A DNA stretch of 6,119 nucleotides, from contig NZ_JOGO01000135.1 of assembly GCF_000719475.1 (NCBI RefSeq), positions 1-6,119 on the forward strand, in the 5' to 3' direction. Of this stretch, positions 1-4,439 are shown in pieces. Source of the DNA: Streptomyces sp. NRRL F-5630. GTDB taxonomy: Bacteria; Actinomycetota; Actinomycetes; Streptomycetales; Streptomycetaceae. A program made the translations under genes and the position numbers. Under the pieces are notes generated by a model, which had not been told where the DNA came from, searched no databases, and saw only the letters and a program-made list of their open reading frames with translations. Numbering within the stretch: the stretch's first letter is position 1; every line of letters starts with the position of its first letter.

Positions 1-79
1 CCGCTGGCTCCCCACCACGGAAGAGCTCATCAACCCACTGGCCTACGCCTGCGGAAGAGAACCCCAGCCGACTTCCTGA
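1..79 (+). CDS. Possible 3' end of an unidentified plus-strand gene (partial)
   Basis: Reading from base 2, an open frame runs off the left edge and stops at TGA 77-79. It encodes 25 residues containing TTEELINPLAY and ending REPQPTS. The composition is protein-like, and G or C fills about 19 of 25 third positions. That exceeds positions one and two (about 60% each) but is low for a Streptomyces gene, so the coding signal is modest. A second frame is also open from base 1 to the TGA at 142-144 (it reads TPADFLTEAGAERL in the middle), so the frame choice is uncertain and a frameshifted end is possible. I do not recognise the protein. The low third-position GC would fit foreign or decaying DNA, but the fragment is too short to decide. 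Confidence 0.3.
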   Translation, partial: RWLPTTEELINPLAYACGREPQPTS

Positions 80-832
80 CGGAGGCGGGGGCGGAGCGGC
101 TACGGGGCTGGGTGCAGGGAGGGGGCTGGGTCAGGGGCGGCTGACTGTGGCACGGGCTGGCTGTCGGGCGCTGGCGTTAGAAGCGGAGACGCACGTCGGC
201 CTGAGAGGGCTCGGCTCGGGACCCGTGCGTCGACGCGAAGACAGCCCGGTGGCCGAGAGGACTGCGGAGGGTGCCCGAGGGGTCAGGAGGCGCCGGGAAC
301 TGCGTGTCGGCTGGAGCGACCGGGGCGCCCGGGGGCCTGCCGGGTGGGACGTGGAAGCGGTCGGCGTTGCGGTCATGCGCCCCCGCACGCCGATAGCGCG
401 CCGGGGCGCGCGGGCGCCCGTCAGCCGCACGGCGGGCCAGCCTGCCGCCGCCCCCTCGCGTCCGCGGCGGCCTCGCCGCAGGTTCGCACCAGCCGCACCC
501 CTGATTCCCGCAGGCGAACCCGAAAGCGAACCAACCGCCCCACCCCGATGGCGCCGCCCCGCCCGTGTCACGAGGAGCAGGCACCCACCGCAGGCCCGGG
601 ACGCCGACGCCCCCGACGCGCTGCACAGGGATGAATCCGCCCTCCGTACCGACTTGTTCAGCCCTCACCCGCGTGCGGGCCTCCGCACCGACCGCACCCC
701 GCAACAAACCCCCCGCGACGGCGCGACAGGCAGCCGCTCAGGGCGGCCCCGCGACGGCGGCTCCGGGCGAGCAGGTAATCCGGCAGCCGTACTCCGGCTC
801 CCCCAGGCCGTTCGGTCGTCGCCGGGAACCGC
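80..832. other. Gene-free stretch with no convincing coding signal
   Basis: Several reading frames are open here on both strands, but base composition by codon position, counted across about 121-660, shows no consistent strong third-position GC preference in any frame. Real genes in this window show one clearly. The encoded peptides are runs of Arg, Pro, Ala and Gly, as expected from random high-GC DNA. I saw no tRNA and no transposase. Small GC-rich inverted repeats at 733-747 (5-bp stem, 5-nt loop) and 785-799 (5-bp stem, 5-nt loop) lie downstream of the hydrolase stop on the minus strand. They could help end its transcript but are weak. A 13-bp direct repeat (711-723 and 747-759) is probably low-complexity GC sequence. 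Confidence 0.5.
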
Positions 833-1687
833 TCAGGCGGTCAGCGCGCCCGCCAGGAAGGGTTCGACCGCCTCCCGCCATGCCTCCTGTCGTTCGTAGT
901 GGGCCAGGTGGCCCGCGCCTCTCAGCTCCGCGTACTGGCCGCGCGGCAGCACGCGGACCATCTCCTGCGCCTCCGCCCGGCCCAGTTCCCCCTCCGTTCC
1001 GCGCAACACCAGCGTCGGGCACGCCACTTGGCCCAGCTCGTCCCAGTGCGAGTCGTGGACCCACGCCTCGCGCGAGGCGATCATGTGCTCCGGCTCGAAG
1101 ACCGGTCGCCAGCCGTCCCCCGCCCGTTCCATGACCTCCGCGTAGTAGGCCCCACGCGCCGCGCTGGGGCGTTCCAGCCAGGGGTCACCCGCGGCGAACC
1201 ACTTCTCCGCCTCGCCGAGCGACGCGAAGGGCAGCGGCCAGCCGCGCAGCCAGTCCACCCACTCCCGCTGCGCCGCGATACCCAGCGCCGACGCCCGCAT
1301 GTCCGAGATGACGAGCGCCCGCACGGACTCCGGGTGCCGCGCAGCGAACTGCCAGGCCGTCAGCGCACCGGCCCCGTGTCCTATCAGCACGGCGGGGCCG
1401 AGCGCCAGGCTCTCCACCACGGCGCGCACGTCCCCCACGTAAGCCGCGCGCGAGTACTCCGCGCCCGGCCGCTCGCTCGCCCCGTGCCCCCGCTGATCGA
1501 GCGCGATCACGCGGTGCCGCTCCGCGAGCCAGCCCGCGCTTCCCGCCCAGTGCGAGCCCCGCCCCAGGAGTCCGTGCAGCAGGAGGACACCGGGACGCGA
1601 GCCCCCGCTCCCCGGCACCGTCCCCTCGTACTCCCACGCCGCGAGCCGCACTCCGCCCGCCCCTGTCACATCGATCCGGCGCACCAT
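833..1687 (-). CDS. Alpha/beta-hydrolase fold protein with Gly in place of the nucleophilic Ser
   Basis: This 284-residue protein has the usual length and motif order of a single-domain alpha/beta hydrolase. The oxyanion-loop motif LLLHGLLG is at residues 35-42, DQRGHG at 64-69, the nucleophile elbow at 103-107, the last strand plus acid region (LVLRGTEGE) at 226-234, and the histidine motif GAGHLAHYE at 257-265 with His260. The elbow reads G-H-G-A-G where the family has G-x-S-x-G, so residue 105 is Gly (codon GGG, plus-strand bases 1373-1375) and the expected nucleophile is missing. The usual acid position is occupied by Glu232. The fold call is secure, but substrate and catalytic activity are unknown. 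There is no signal peptide, so it is likely cytoplasmic. The ATG at 1687 gives the N-terminus MVRRIDVTGAGGVRL. Its upstream GGGGG (1699-1703) is 11 bases away, so GTG 1699 or TTG 1741 remain possible starts. It appears to be transcribed alone. Confidence 0.9.
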   Translation of the reverse strand: MVRRIDVTGAGGVRLAAWEYEGTVPGSGGSRPGVLLLHGLLGRGSHWAGSAGWLAERHRVIALDQRGHGASERPGAEYSRAAYVGDVRAVVESLALGPAVLIGHGAGALTAWQFAARHPESVRALVISDMRASALGIAAQREWVDWLRGWPLPFASLGEAEKWFAAGDPWLERPSAARGAYYAEVMERAGDGWRPVFEPEHMIASREAWVHDSHWDELGQVACPTLVLRGTEGELGRAEAQEMVRVLPRGQYAELRGAGHLAHYERQEAWREAVEPFLAGALTA

Positions 1688-1758
1688 CGGTCCCGGCACC
1701 CCCAGTCGTTCCTGTCCTGCTCCCGCGCGGCGCCCCCGCAACCCGCGACACGGACGCT

Positions 1759-1776
1759 ATCGAAACGTCATTCGAT
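1759..1776. promoter_or_regulatory. Inverted repeat ATCGAA-N6-TTCGAT, candidate operator upstream of the hydrolase
   Basis: Perfect 6-bp arms (1759-1764 and 1771-1776) flank the spacer ACGTCA. The repeat overlaps the proposed -10 hexamer of the hydrolase promoter and is AT-rich against its surroundings, which is the usual place and shape of a dimeric repressor site. The half-site resembles the CGAAAC/GTTTCG type seen in LacI-family operators, but the spacer breaks that pattern, so the binding protein is unknown. No regulator gene is adjacent to the hydrolase. Confidence 0.4.
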
Positions 1777-1792
1777 TCTCGGTGGAAAACAA
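1764..1792 (-). promoter_or_regulatory. Candidate promoter of the alpha/beta hydrolase gene
   Basis: On the minus strand TTGTTT (1792-1787) is followed after 17 bases by GACGTT (1769-1764). This is a weak match to a vegetative -35/-10 pair: three of six bases in the first hexamer, and only the A at position two and the T at position six in the second. It lies in the AT-richest part of the upstream region, about 75 bases before the chosen ATG. It is an inference from spacing and composition only. Confidence 0.22.
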
Positions 1793-1862
1793 CGCTTTTC
1801 GCCCCAAGTCCCCTCGTACGAGTGACAGTCGGGGAAGGTTGACGCCCGTGGCGCGGGGGAGA

Positions 1863-1919
1863 TCTCAGCCGAGGGGCGGGTTCCTCGCGGAACGGACCCG
1901 CCCGGGGGTGACCCTGAGA
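1863..1919. repeat. Nested inverted repeats forming a cruciform/hairpin
   Basis: The outer arms TCTCAG (1863-1868) and CTGAGA (1914-1919) pair perfectly over 6 bp. Inside them GGGCGGGT (1874-1881) pairs with ACCCGCCC (1896-1903) over 8 bp, and the loop can pair further. An alternative helix TGACCC (1909-1914) with GGGTCA (1932-1937) uses some of the same bases as the outer arm and would exclude it. The pairing is directly visible. Whether it acts as RNA or DNA, and on which strand, is not. Confidence 0.45.
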
Positions 1920-1949
1920 GCTCGGGGCTCCGGGTCAGTGCAGGGGGGA

Positions 1950-1983
1950 CCGGGTTCCGGCGTCGCGAGGCGCCGGAACCCGG
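1950..1983. terminator. Strong 13-bp hairpin, possible terminator or RNA element
   Basis: Arms 1950-1962 and 1971-1983 are perfect reverse complements over 13 bp (CCGGGTTCCGGCG on the left), closing an 8-base loop. It is the most stable simple hairpin in the window outside coding sequence. No T-tract follows on either strand, which is common for Streptomyces terminators. The nearest gene that could end here is the repressor, whose stop is about 575 bp upstream on the minus strand and which already has a closer hairpin. It may therefore terminate an unannotated transcript or insulate the hydrolase promoter from read-through. Confidence 0.4.
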
Positions 1984-2198
1984 CGCGCACGCGCCGCCTC
2001 CCCGAGGAGCCACCGCCGCCCTCGACCGTCCCATCGCGTCAGACTGACACGCCAAACCCGTCGGCGCTGCCCATCCGGCCCAGAAAAAACCAAAACCAGG
2101 AACACTCGCCGCACTCCGGACGCCCTCGATCCGCTTTCCGTCCACCACACAGGCCCGAGCGGGGAGGACCGGGCCCCCTCAGCGGCCGTGGAGGACTT

Positions 2199-2264
2199 CC
2201 GGACACCTGGTCATCCGGTTGTCCGGCCCCTGAACCTCATCGACCACGGCTCCCATTGACCAGG
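2199..2264. repeat. Overlapping pair of inverted repeats
   Basis: CCGGACA (2199-2205) is the reverse complement of TGTCCGG (2220-2226), with a 14-base loop. Immediately after its left arm, CCTGGTCA (2206-2213) is the reverse complement of TGACCAGG (2257-2264), 43 bases apart. The two pairings interleave, so an RNA could form one, the other, or a pseudoknot. As DNA, the two TGACCAGG copies in opposite orientation could be spaced sites for a dimeric regulator. No regulator family is assigned. Confidence 0.35.
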
Positions 2265-2481
2265 GCCACCCGGAGAGGCGCACTCATCCCCTCCGGTACG
2301 GGTCGACGCTCCCGGCGCGCGGCAACGCACGCCCGCACCCAGCCGGGCCACCGTCGCCACGGCGCCCCCGCGCGACGGACTCCGTGCCACCCCCCGGCAC
2401 CGGTGCCGCCCCGCGCCGTCCCCCACCGCTCGCGCGGCCCCGCCCGCGCCCGCCGCAGACGTCGGACGACATGCCGAAGCG

Positions 2482-2503
2482 GCGCCCGGCCGTCGCCGGG
2501 CGC
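2482..2503 (-). terminator. GC-rich hairpin, probable terminator of the iron repressor gene
   Basis: GCGCCCGGC (2482-2490) and GCCGGGCGC (2495-2503) form a perfect 9-bp stem with the 4-base loop CGTC. It lies about 55 bases past the repressor stop on the minus strand, where an intrinsic terminator is expected. There is no T-tract, as is usual for this group. Confidence 0.6.
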
Positions 2504-2557
2504 GCGGAGGGTCGTGCGCCGGTGCGGTCGGCGCGCTCGCTCCCCCGGTGTAGCGCC

Positions 2558-3250
2558 TCAGCCCTTCGCGACGAAGACGTGCGAGGCGATCTCGGTGTCC
2601 AGCTCGGCGGCCTCGCCGCCGCTGCCGACGAGAACCCCGCCCGCCGCGCGCGTCACGCTCACCACCGCGCCCGGCTGGACGCCCGCGCGCCGCAGCGTGT
2701 ACATGAGCTGCGCGTCGGTCTGGATGGGCTCGCCGATGCGGCGCACGACCACGTTCTTGCCCTCGCCGCCCGGCTCCAGGTCGGCGAGCGAGACCATGCC
2801 CGCGTCGAGGAAGGGATCGGCCTCCGATTGCTCGCCCAGCTCCTCAAGACCCGGGATCGGGTTGCCGTAGGGGGACTCGGTCGGGTGGCGCAGGAGGTCG
2901 AGGACGCGGCGCTCGACCGCCTCGCTCATGACGTGCTCCCAGCGACACGCCTCGGCGTGGACCTGCTCCCACTCCAGGCCGATGACGTCGACGAGGAGGC
3001 ACTCGGCGAGCCGGTGCTTGCGCATGACCCGCGTGGCGAGGCGGCGGCCCTCCTCGGTCAGCTCCAGGTGGCGGTCACTGGCGACGGCGACGAGACCGTC
3101 CCTTTCCATGCGCGCCACCGTCTGGCTGACGGTGGGGCCGCTCTGGTCGAGCCGCTCCGCGATACGGGCGCGCATGGGCACCACACCTTCCTCCTCCAGT
3201 TCGAGGATGGTGCGGAGATACATCTCCGTGGTGTCGATCAGTCCGGACAT
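2558..3250 (-). CDS. dmdR1: Iron-dependent transcriptional repressor, DtxR/IdeR family (DmdR1-like)
   Basis: This 230-residue protein has the length of IdeR and DmdR1. Residues 1-65 form the winged helix-turn-helix, and the recognition-helix DNA contacts known from DtxR are kept (Ser37, Pro39, Thr40, Gln43). Residues 66-140 are the dimerisation and metal domain. It has Met10, Cys102, Glu105 and His106 of the primary site, and His79, Glu83 and His98 of the ancillary site. Glu174 and Gln177 match the ligands contributed by the third, SH3-like domain (about 150-230). In this family Fe(II) loading drives binding to iron boxes and represses siderophore and iron-uptake genes. The ATG at 3250 is supported by AAGGGG five bases upstream. 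The frame stays open far upstream, but that is antisense to the SIS gene and lacks family similarity. It is divergent from the SIS gene. The assignment to DmdR1, not the paralogue DmdR2, rests on the remembered SIS neighbour. Confidence 0.95.
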   Translation of the reverse strand: MSGLIDTTEMYLRTILELEEEGVVPMRARIAERLDQSGPTVSQTVARMERDGLVAVASDRHLELTEEGRRLATRVMRKHRLAECLLVDVIGLEWEQVHAEACRWEHVMSEAVERRVLDLLRHPTESPYGNPIPGLEELGEQSEADPFLDAGMVSLADLEPGGEGKNVVVRRIGEPIQTDAQLMYTLRRAGVQPGAVVSVTRAAGGVLVGSGGEAAELDTEIASHVFVAKG

Positions 3251-3255
3251 CCGTG

Positions 3256-3261
3256 CCCCTT
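3256..3261 (-). promoter_or_regulatory. Ribosome binding site of the iron repressor gene
   Basis: AAGGGG on the minus strand sits five bases before ATG 3250. It fixes this start over the much longer upstream open frame, giving exactly the residue numbering of the DtxR metal site (Met10, His79, Cys102). Confidence 0.7.
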
Positions 3262-3420
3262 GATGCTGTGACCGCCGAGGGTCCCGGCGATCGGTGTGCG
3301 CTGGCCCTGCCGTCAATTCTGACGCATCCCGCTGACAACCGGCCCGGGCCGACCGGCGGGGGTCTTCCGGCGGCCCTTCCCACCCCTCCCGCCTCTCCCC
3401 CGCGCCCCACCCGGGCACTG

Positions 3421-3450
3421 TTGACAGCCCAGGTCCCCGGGCCGCACCGT
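3421..3450 (+). promoter_or_regulatory. Candidate promoter of the SIS-domain gene
   Basis: A consensus -35 TTGACA (3421-3426) is followed after 18 bases by CACCGT (3445-3450), which keeps only the A at position two and the T at position six of a -10. Transcription would start near 3457, leaving a leader of about 75 bases before ATG 3533 and making the upstream GTG at 3449 an unlikely start. The -35 is convincing and the -10 is not. Confidence 0.4.
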
Positions 3451-3532
3451 GAGCGACGGCACGCCGCCGTGCCACCCACCGCGCCGCCCTCGCCCGGGGC
3501 AGGGGCGCCCGAGCAGGAGGCACGAGGCACGG

Positions 3533-4375
3533 ATGAGCGCCGAGACCACTTCCCCCGAGGACGCCGCGCCCGCGGACCCCGCGACCCCGGTCGCCGGGAC
3601 CGTGGCCACCCCGCCCGCCCCGGACACCGCCCGCCGCTACCTGGACGCCGTGACCGCGCTCCTCACCCGCGTACGGGACGAGGAAGCCGTCCCCGGCGGT
3701 CCCGTCGAGCGGGCCGCTCGGCTGCTCGCCGCGACCGTGACCGAGGGCGGGCGGATCTTCGCCTTCGGGGCCGGGCACTCCTCGCTCATCGCGCAGGACC
3801 TCGTCTACAAGGCCGGCGGGCTCGCCCTCGTGAACCTGCTCACGGTGCCCGGCACGCTCGGCGTGGACGTACGGCCCGCGACCCTGGGCTCCGCGCTGGA
3901 ACGCGTCGAGGGGCTCGCGGGGACCGTGCTCGACCAGTCGCCCGCCGCGCCCGGCGACCTGCTGGTGATCATCTCGCTCTCCGGACGCAACGTCCTGCCC
4001 GTCGAGATGGCGGTACGCGCGCGCGAGAAGGGGCTGAAGGTCATCGGCGTCACCTCCGCCGCGTACGCCGGGCACAGCGTCCCCGCCAACCCCTGGAACT
4101 CCTTCCTCGCCGAGCACTGCGACGTCGTGCTCGACAACAAGATCACCGTGGGCGACGCGGAACTGAGCGGTGACGGCATCGCCGCCCCCTTCGGTCCGGC
4201 CTCCACGGCCGTGACCAGCGCGCTCCTCCAGGCCACGACCGCGACGGCGGCGGCGCTCCTGGCCGCCGAAGGCACCGAACCACCCCTGTTGCGCTCGGGG
4301 AACGTGCCGGGCGGACTGGAGTGGAACAAGGAGGTCTTCGCACGGCACCGGGAGCGCATCCACTACCAGCACTGA
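3533..4375 (+). CDS. SIS-domain phosphosugar-binding protein, UPF0309 type
   Basis: This 280-residue cytoplasmic protein has a low-complexity Ala/Pro/Thr N-terminus (about 1-30) followed by one SIS domain (about 55-245). Visible landmarks are FGAGHSS at 78-84 (phosphosugar-binding loop), LERVEG at 122-127, ISLSGRN at 147-153 (second Ser/Gly-rich loop), NPWNSFLAEHCDVVLDN at 186-202, GPAST at 221-225, and a C-terminus containing GNVPGGLEWN. These match the UPF0309 or 'sugar isomerase domain' group related to AgaS and MurQ, whose exact reaction is not settled. It probably binds or isomerises a sugar phosphate. ATG 3533 is preferred because GAGG lies five bases upstream (with AGGAGG at 3515-3520) and the candidate promoter would place GTG 3449 at the transcription start. 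The extra N-terminal residues from GTG 3449 are Arg/Pro-rich. The gene is divergent from the repressor and convergent with the PAS gene. Confidence 0.92.
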   Translation: MSAETTSPEDAAPADPATPVAGTVATPPAPDTARRYLDAVTALLTRVRDEEAVPGGPVERAARLLAATVTEGGRIFAFGAGHSSLIAQDLVYKAGGLALVNLLTVPGTLGVDVRPATLGSALERVEGLAGTVLDQSPAAPGDLLVIISLSGRNVLPVEMAVRAREKGLKVIGVTSAAYAGHSVPANPWNSFLAEHCDVVLDNKITVGDAELSGDGIAAPFGPASTAVTSALLQATTATAAALLAAEGTEPPLLRSGNVPGGLEWNKEVFARHRERIHYQH

Positions 4376-4386
4376 GGCGTCTGTGG

Positions 4387-4439
4387 CGGGGAGCGCCCGG
4401 TCGTCCGCCGCGCGCCCGTCGGCCGCGCCTCACTCCCCG
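4387..4439. terminator. Nested inverted repeat between convergent genes, possible bidirectional terminator
   Basis: CGGGGAG (4387-4393) pairs with CTCCCCG (4433-4439) over 7 bp, and inside it GCGCG (4410-4414) pairs with CGCGC (4424-4428). The right outer arm overlaps the last codons of the PAS gene. Only 54 bp separate the convergent SIS and PAS stops, so a shared terminator is expected here. The long outer loop makes this fold uncertain. Confidence 0.35.

Larger units (their letters stand above)
1688..2557. other. 870-bp intergenic region without a supported gene
   Basis: This stretch between the hydrolase start and the repressor stop has open frames but none with the third-position GC bias of the neighbouring genes. 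Their peptides are Arg/Pro-rich or cross obvious hairpins. It contains the hydrolase promoter region, a 10-bp palindrome CTCGTACGAG (1813-1822), nested hairpins (1863-1919), a 13-bp-stem hairpin (1950-1983), a GTCAG-A-CTGAC repeat (2038-2048), an A-rich patch (2084-2095), inverted repeats at 2199-2264 and the repressor terminator (2482-2503). It is long for Streptomyces and structured enough that a small RNA or a missed short gene is possible, though I cannot name one. Confidence 0.5.
2384..3271 (+). other. Long open frame antisense to the iron repressor (adm-like, unproven)
   Basis: A 295-codon frame runs from GTG 2384 (an ATG lies in frame at 2471) to TGA 3269-3271, covering the whole repressor gene on the opposite strand. 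Its codons overlay those of the repressor exactly, so its first positions face the repressor's GC-rich third positions. That arrangement produces spurious long frames in high-GC genomes, and the peptide (rich in His, Arg, Asp, Leu and Ala) has the typical mirror composition. No Shine-Dalgarno sequence or promoter stands out. I list it only because, from memory, an antiparallel gene named adm has been reported opposite dmdR1 in S. coelicolor, with its protein detected and an effect on siderophore and antibiotic production. Whether this frame corresponds to adm cannot be told from the sequence alone. Confidence 0.2.
3251..3532. other. Divergent regulatory region between the repressor and SIS genes
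   Basis: This 282-bp spacer carries both 5' ends. For the repressor, TTGTCA (3338-3333) and TTGACG (3316-3311) on the minus strand are -35-like, but neither has a good -10 at the right distance. For the SIS gene there is a perfect TTGACA at 3421. GGCCCGGGCC (3341-3350) is a 10-bp palindrome. I found no match to the AT-rich iron-box pattern used by DtxR-family repressors, so autoregulation is not evident. Confidence 0.5.

Noticed and set aside
479..490. AGGTTCGCACC resembling a tRNA T-arm
   Set aside because: The loop does not fit the TTCRANY consensus and no acceptor, D or anticodon arm pairs around it.
177..707. 176-codon minus-strand frame with several Trp and Cys residues
   Set aside because: Looked more protein-like than its neighbours, but base composition by codon position over 480-660 shows no coding bias.
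711..759. 13-bp direct repeat (CCCCGCGACGGCG twice, 36 bases apart)
   Set aside because: Two copies of a GC-rich word in low-complexity DNA; not an array and no repeat-spacer regularity, so not CRISPR.
899..1825. 308-codon plus-strand frame opposite the hydrolase
   Set aside because: Antisense shadow of a recognisable hydrolase; Arg/Pro/His-rich with no motif.
1768..2148. 126-codon minus-strand frame in the gap
   Set aside because: Many codons end in A or T, unlike local genes, and the frame runs through the 13-bp hairpin and into the hydrolase promoter region.
1782..2870. 362-codon plus-strand frame spanning the gap and the repressor 3' end
   Set aside because: Crosses several hairpins and the probable terminator, is Arg/Pro/Ser-rich, and has no codon-position bias in the gap.
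2558..4372. The repressor frame stays open upstream to give a 604-codon frame
   Set aside because: The upstream part is antisense to the well-supported SIS gene, is Gly/Arg-rich without domain character, and the ATG at 3250 has a good Shine-Dalgarno sequence and family-exact residue numbering.
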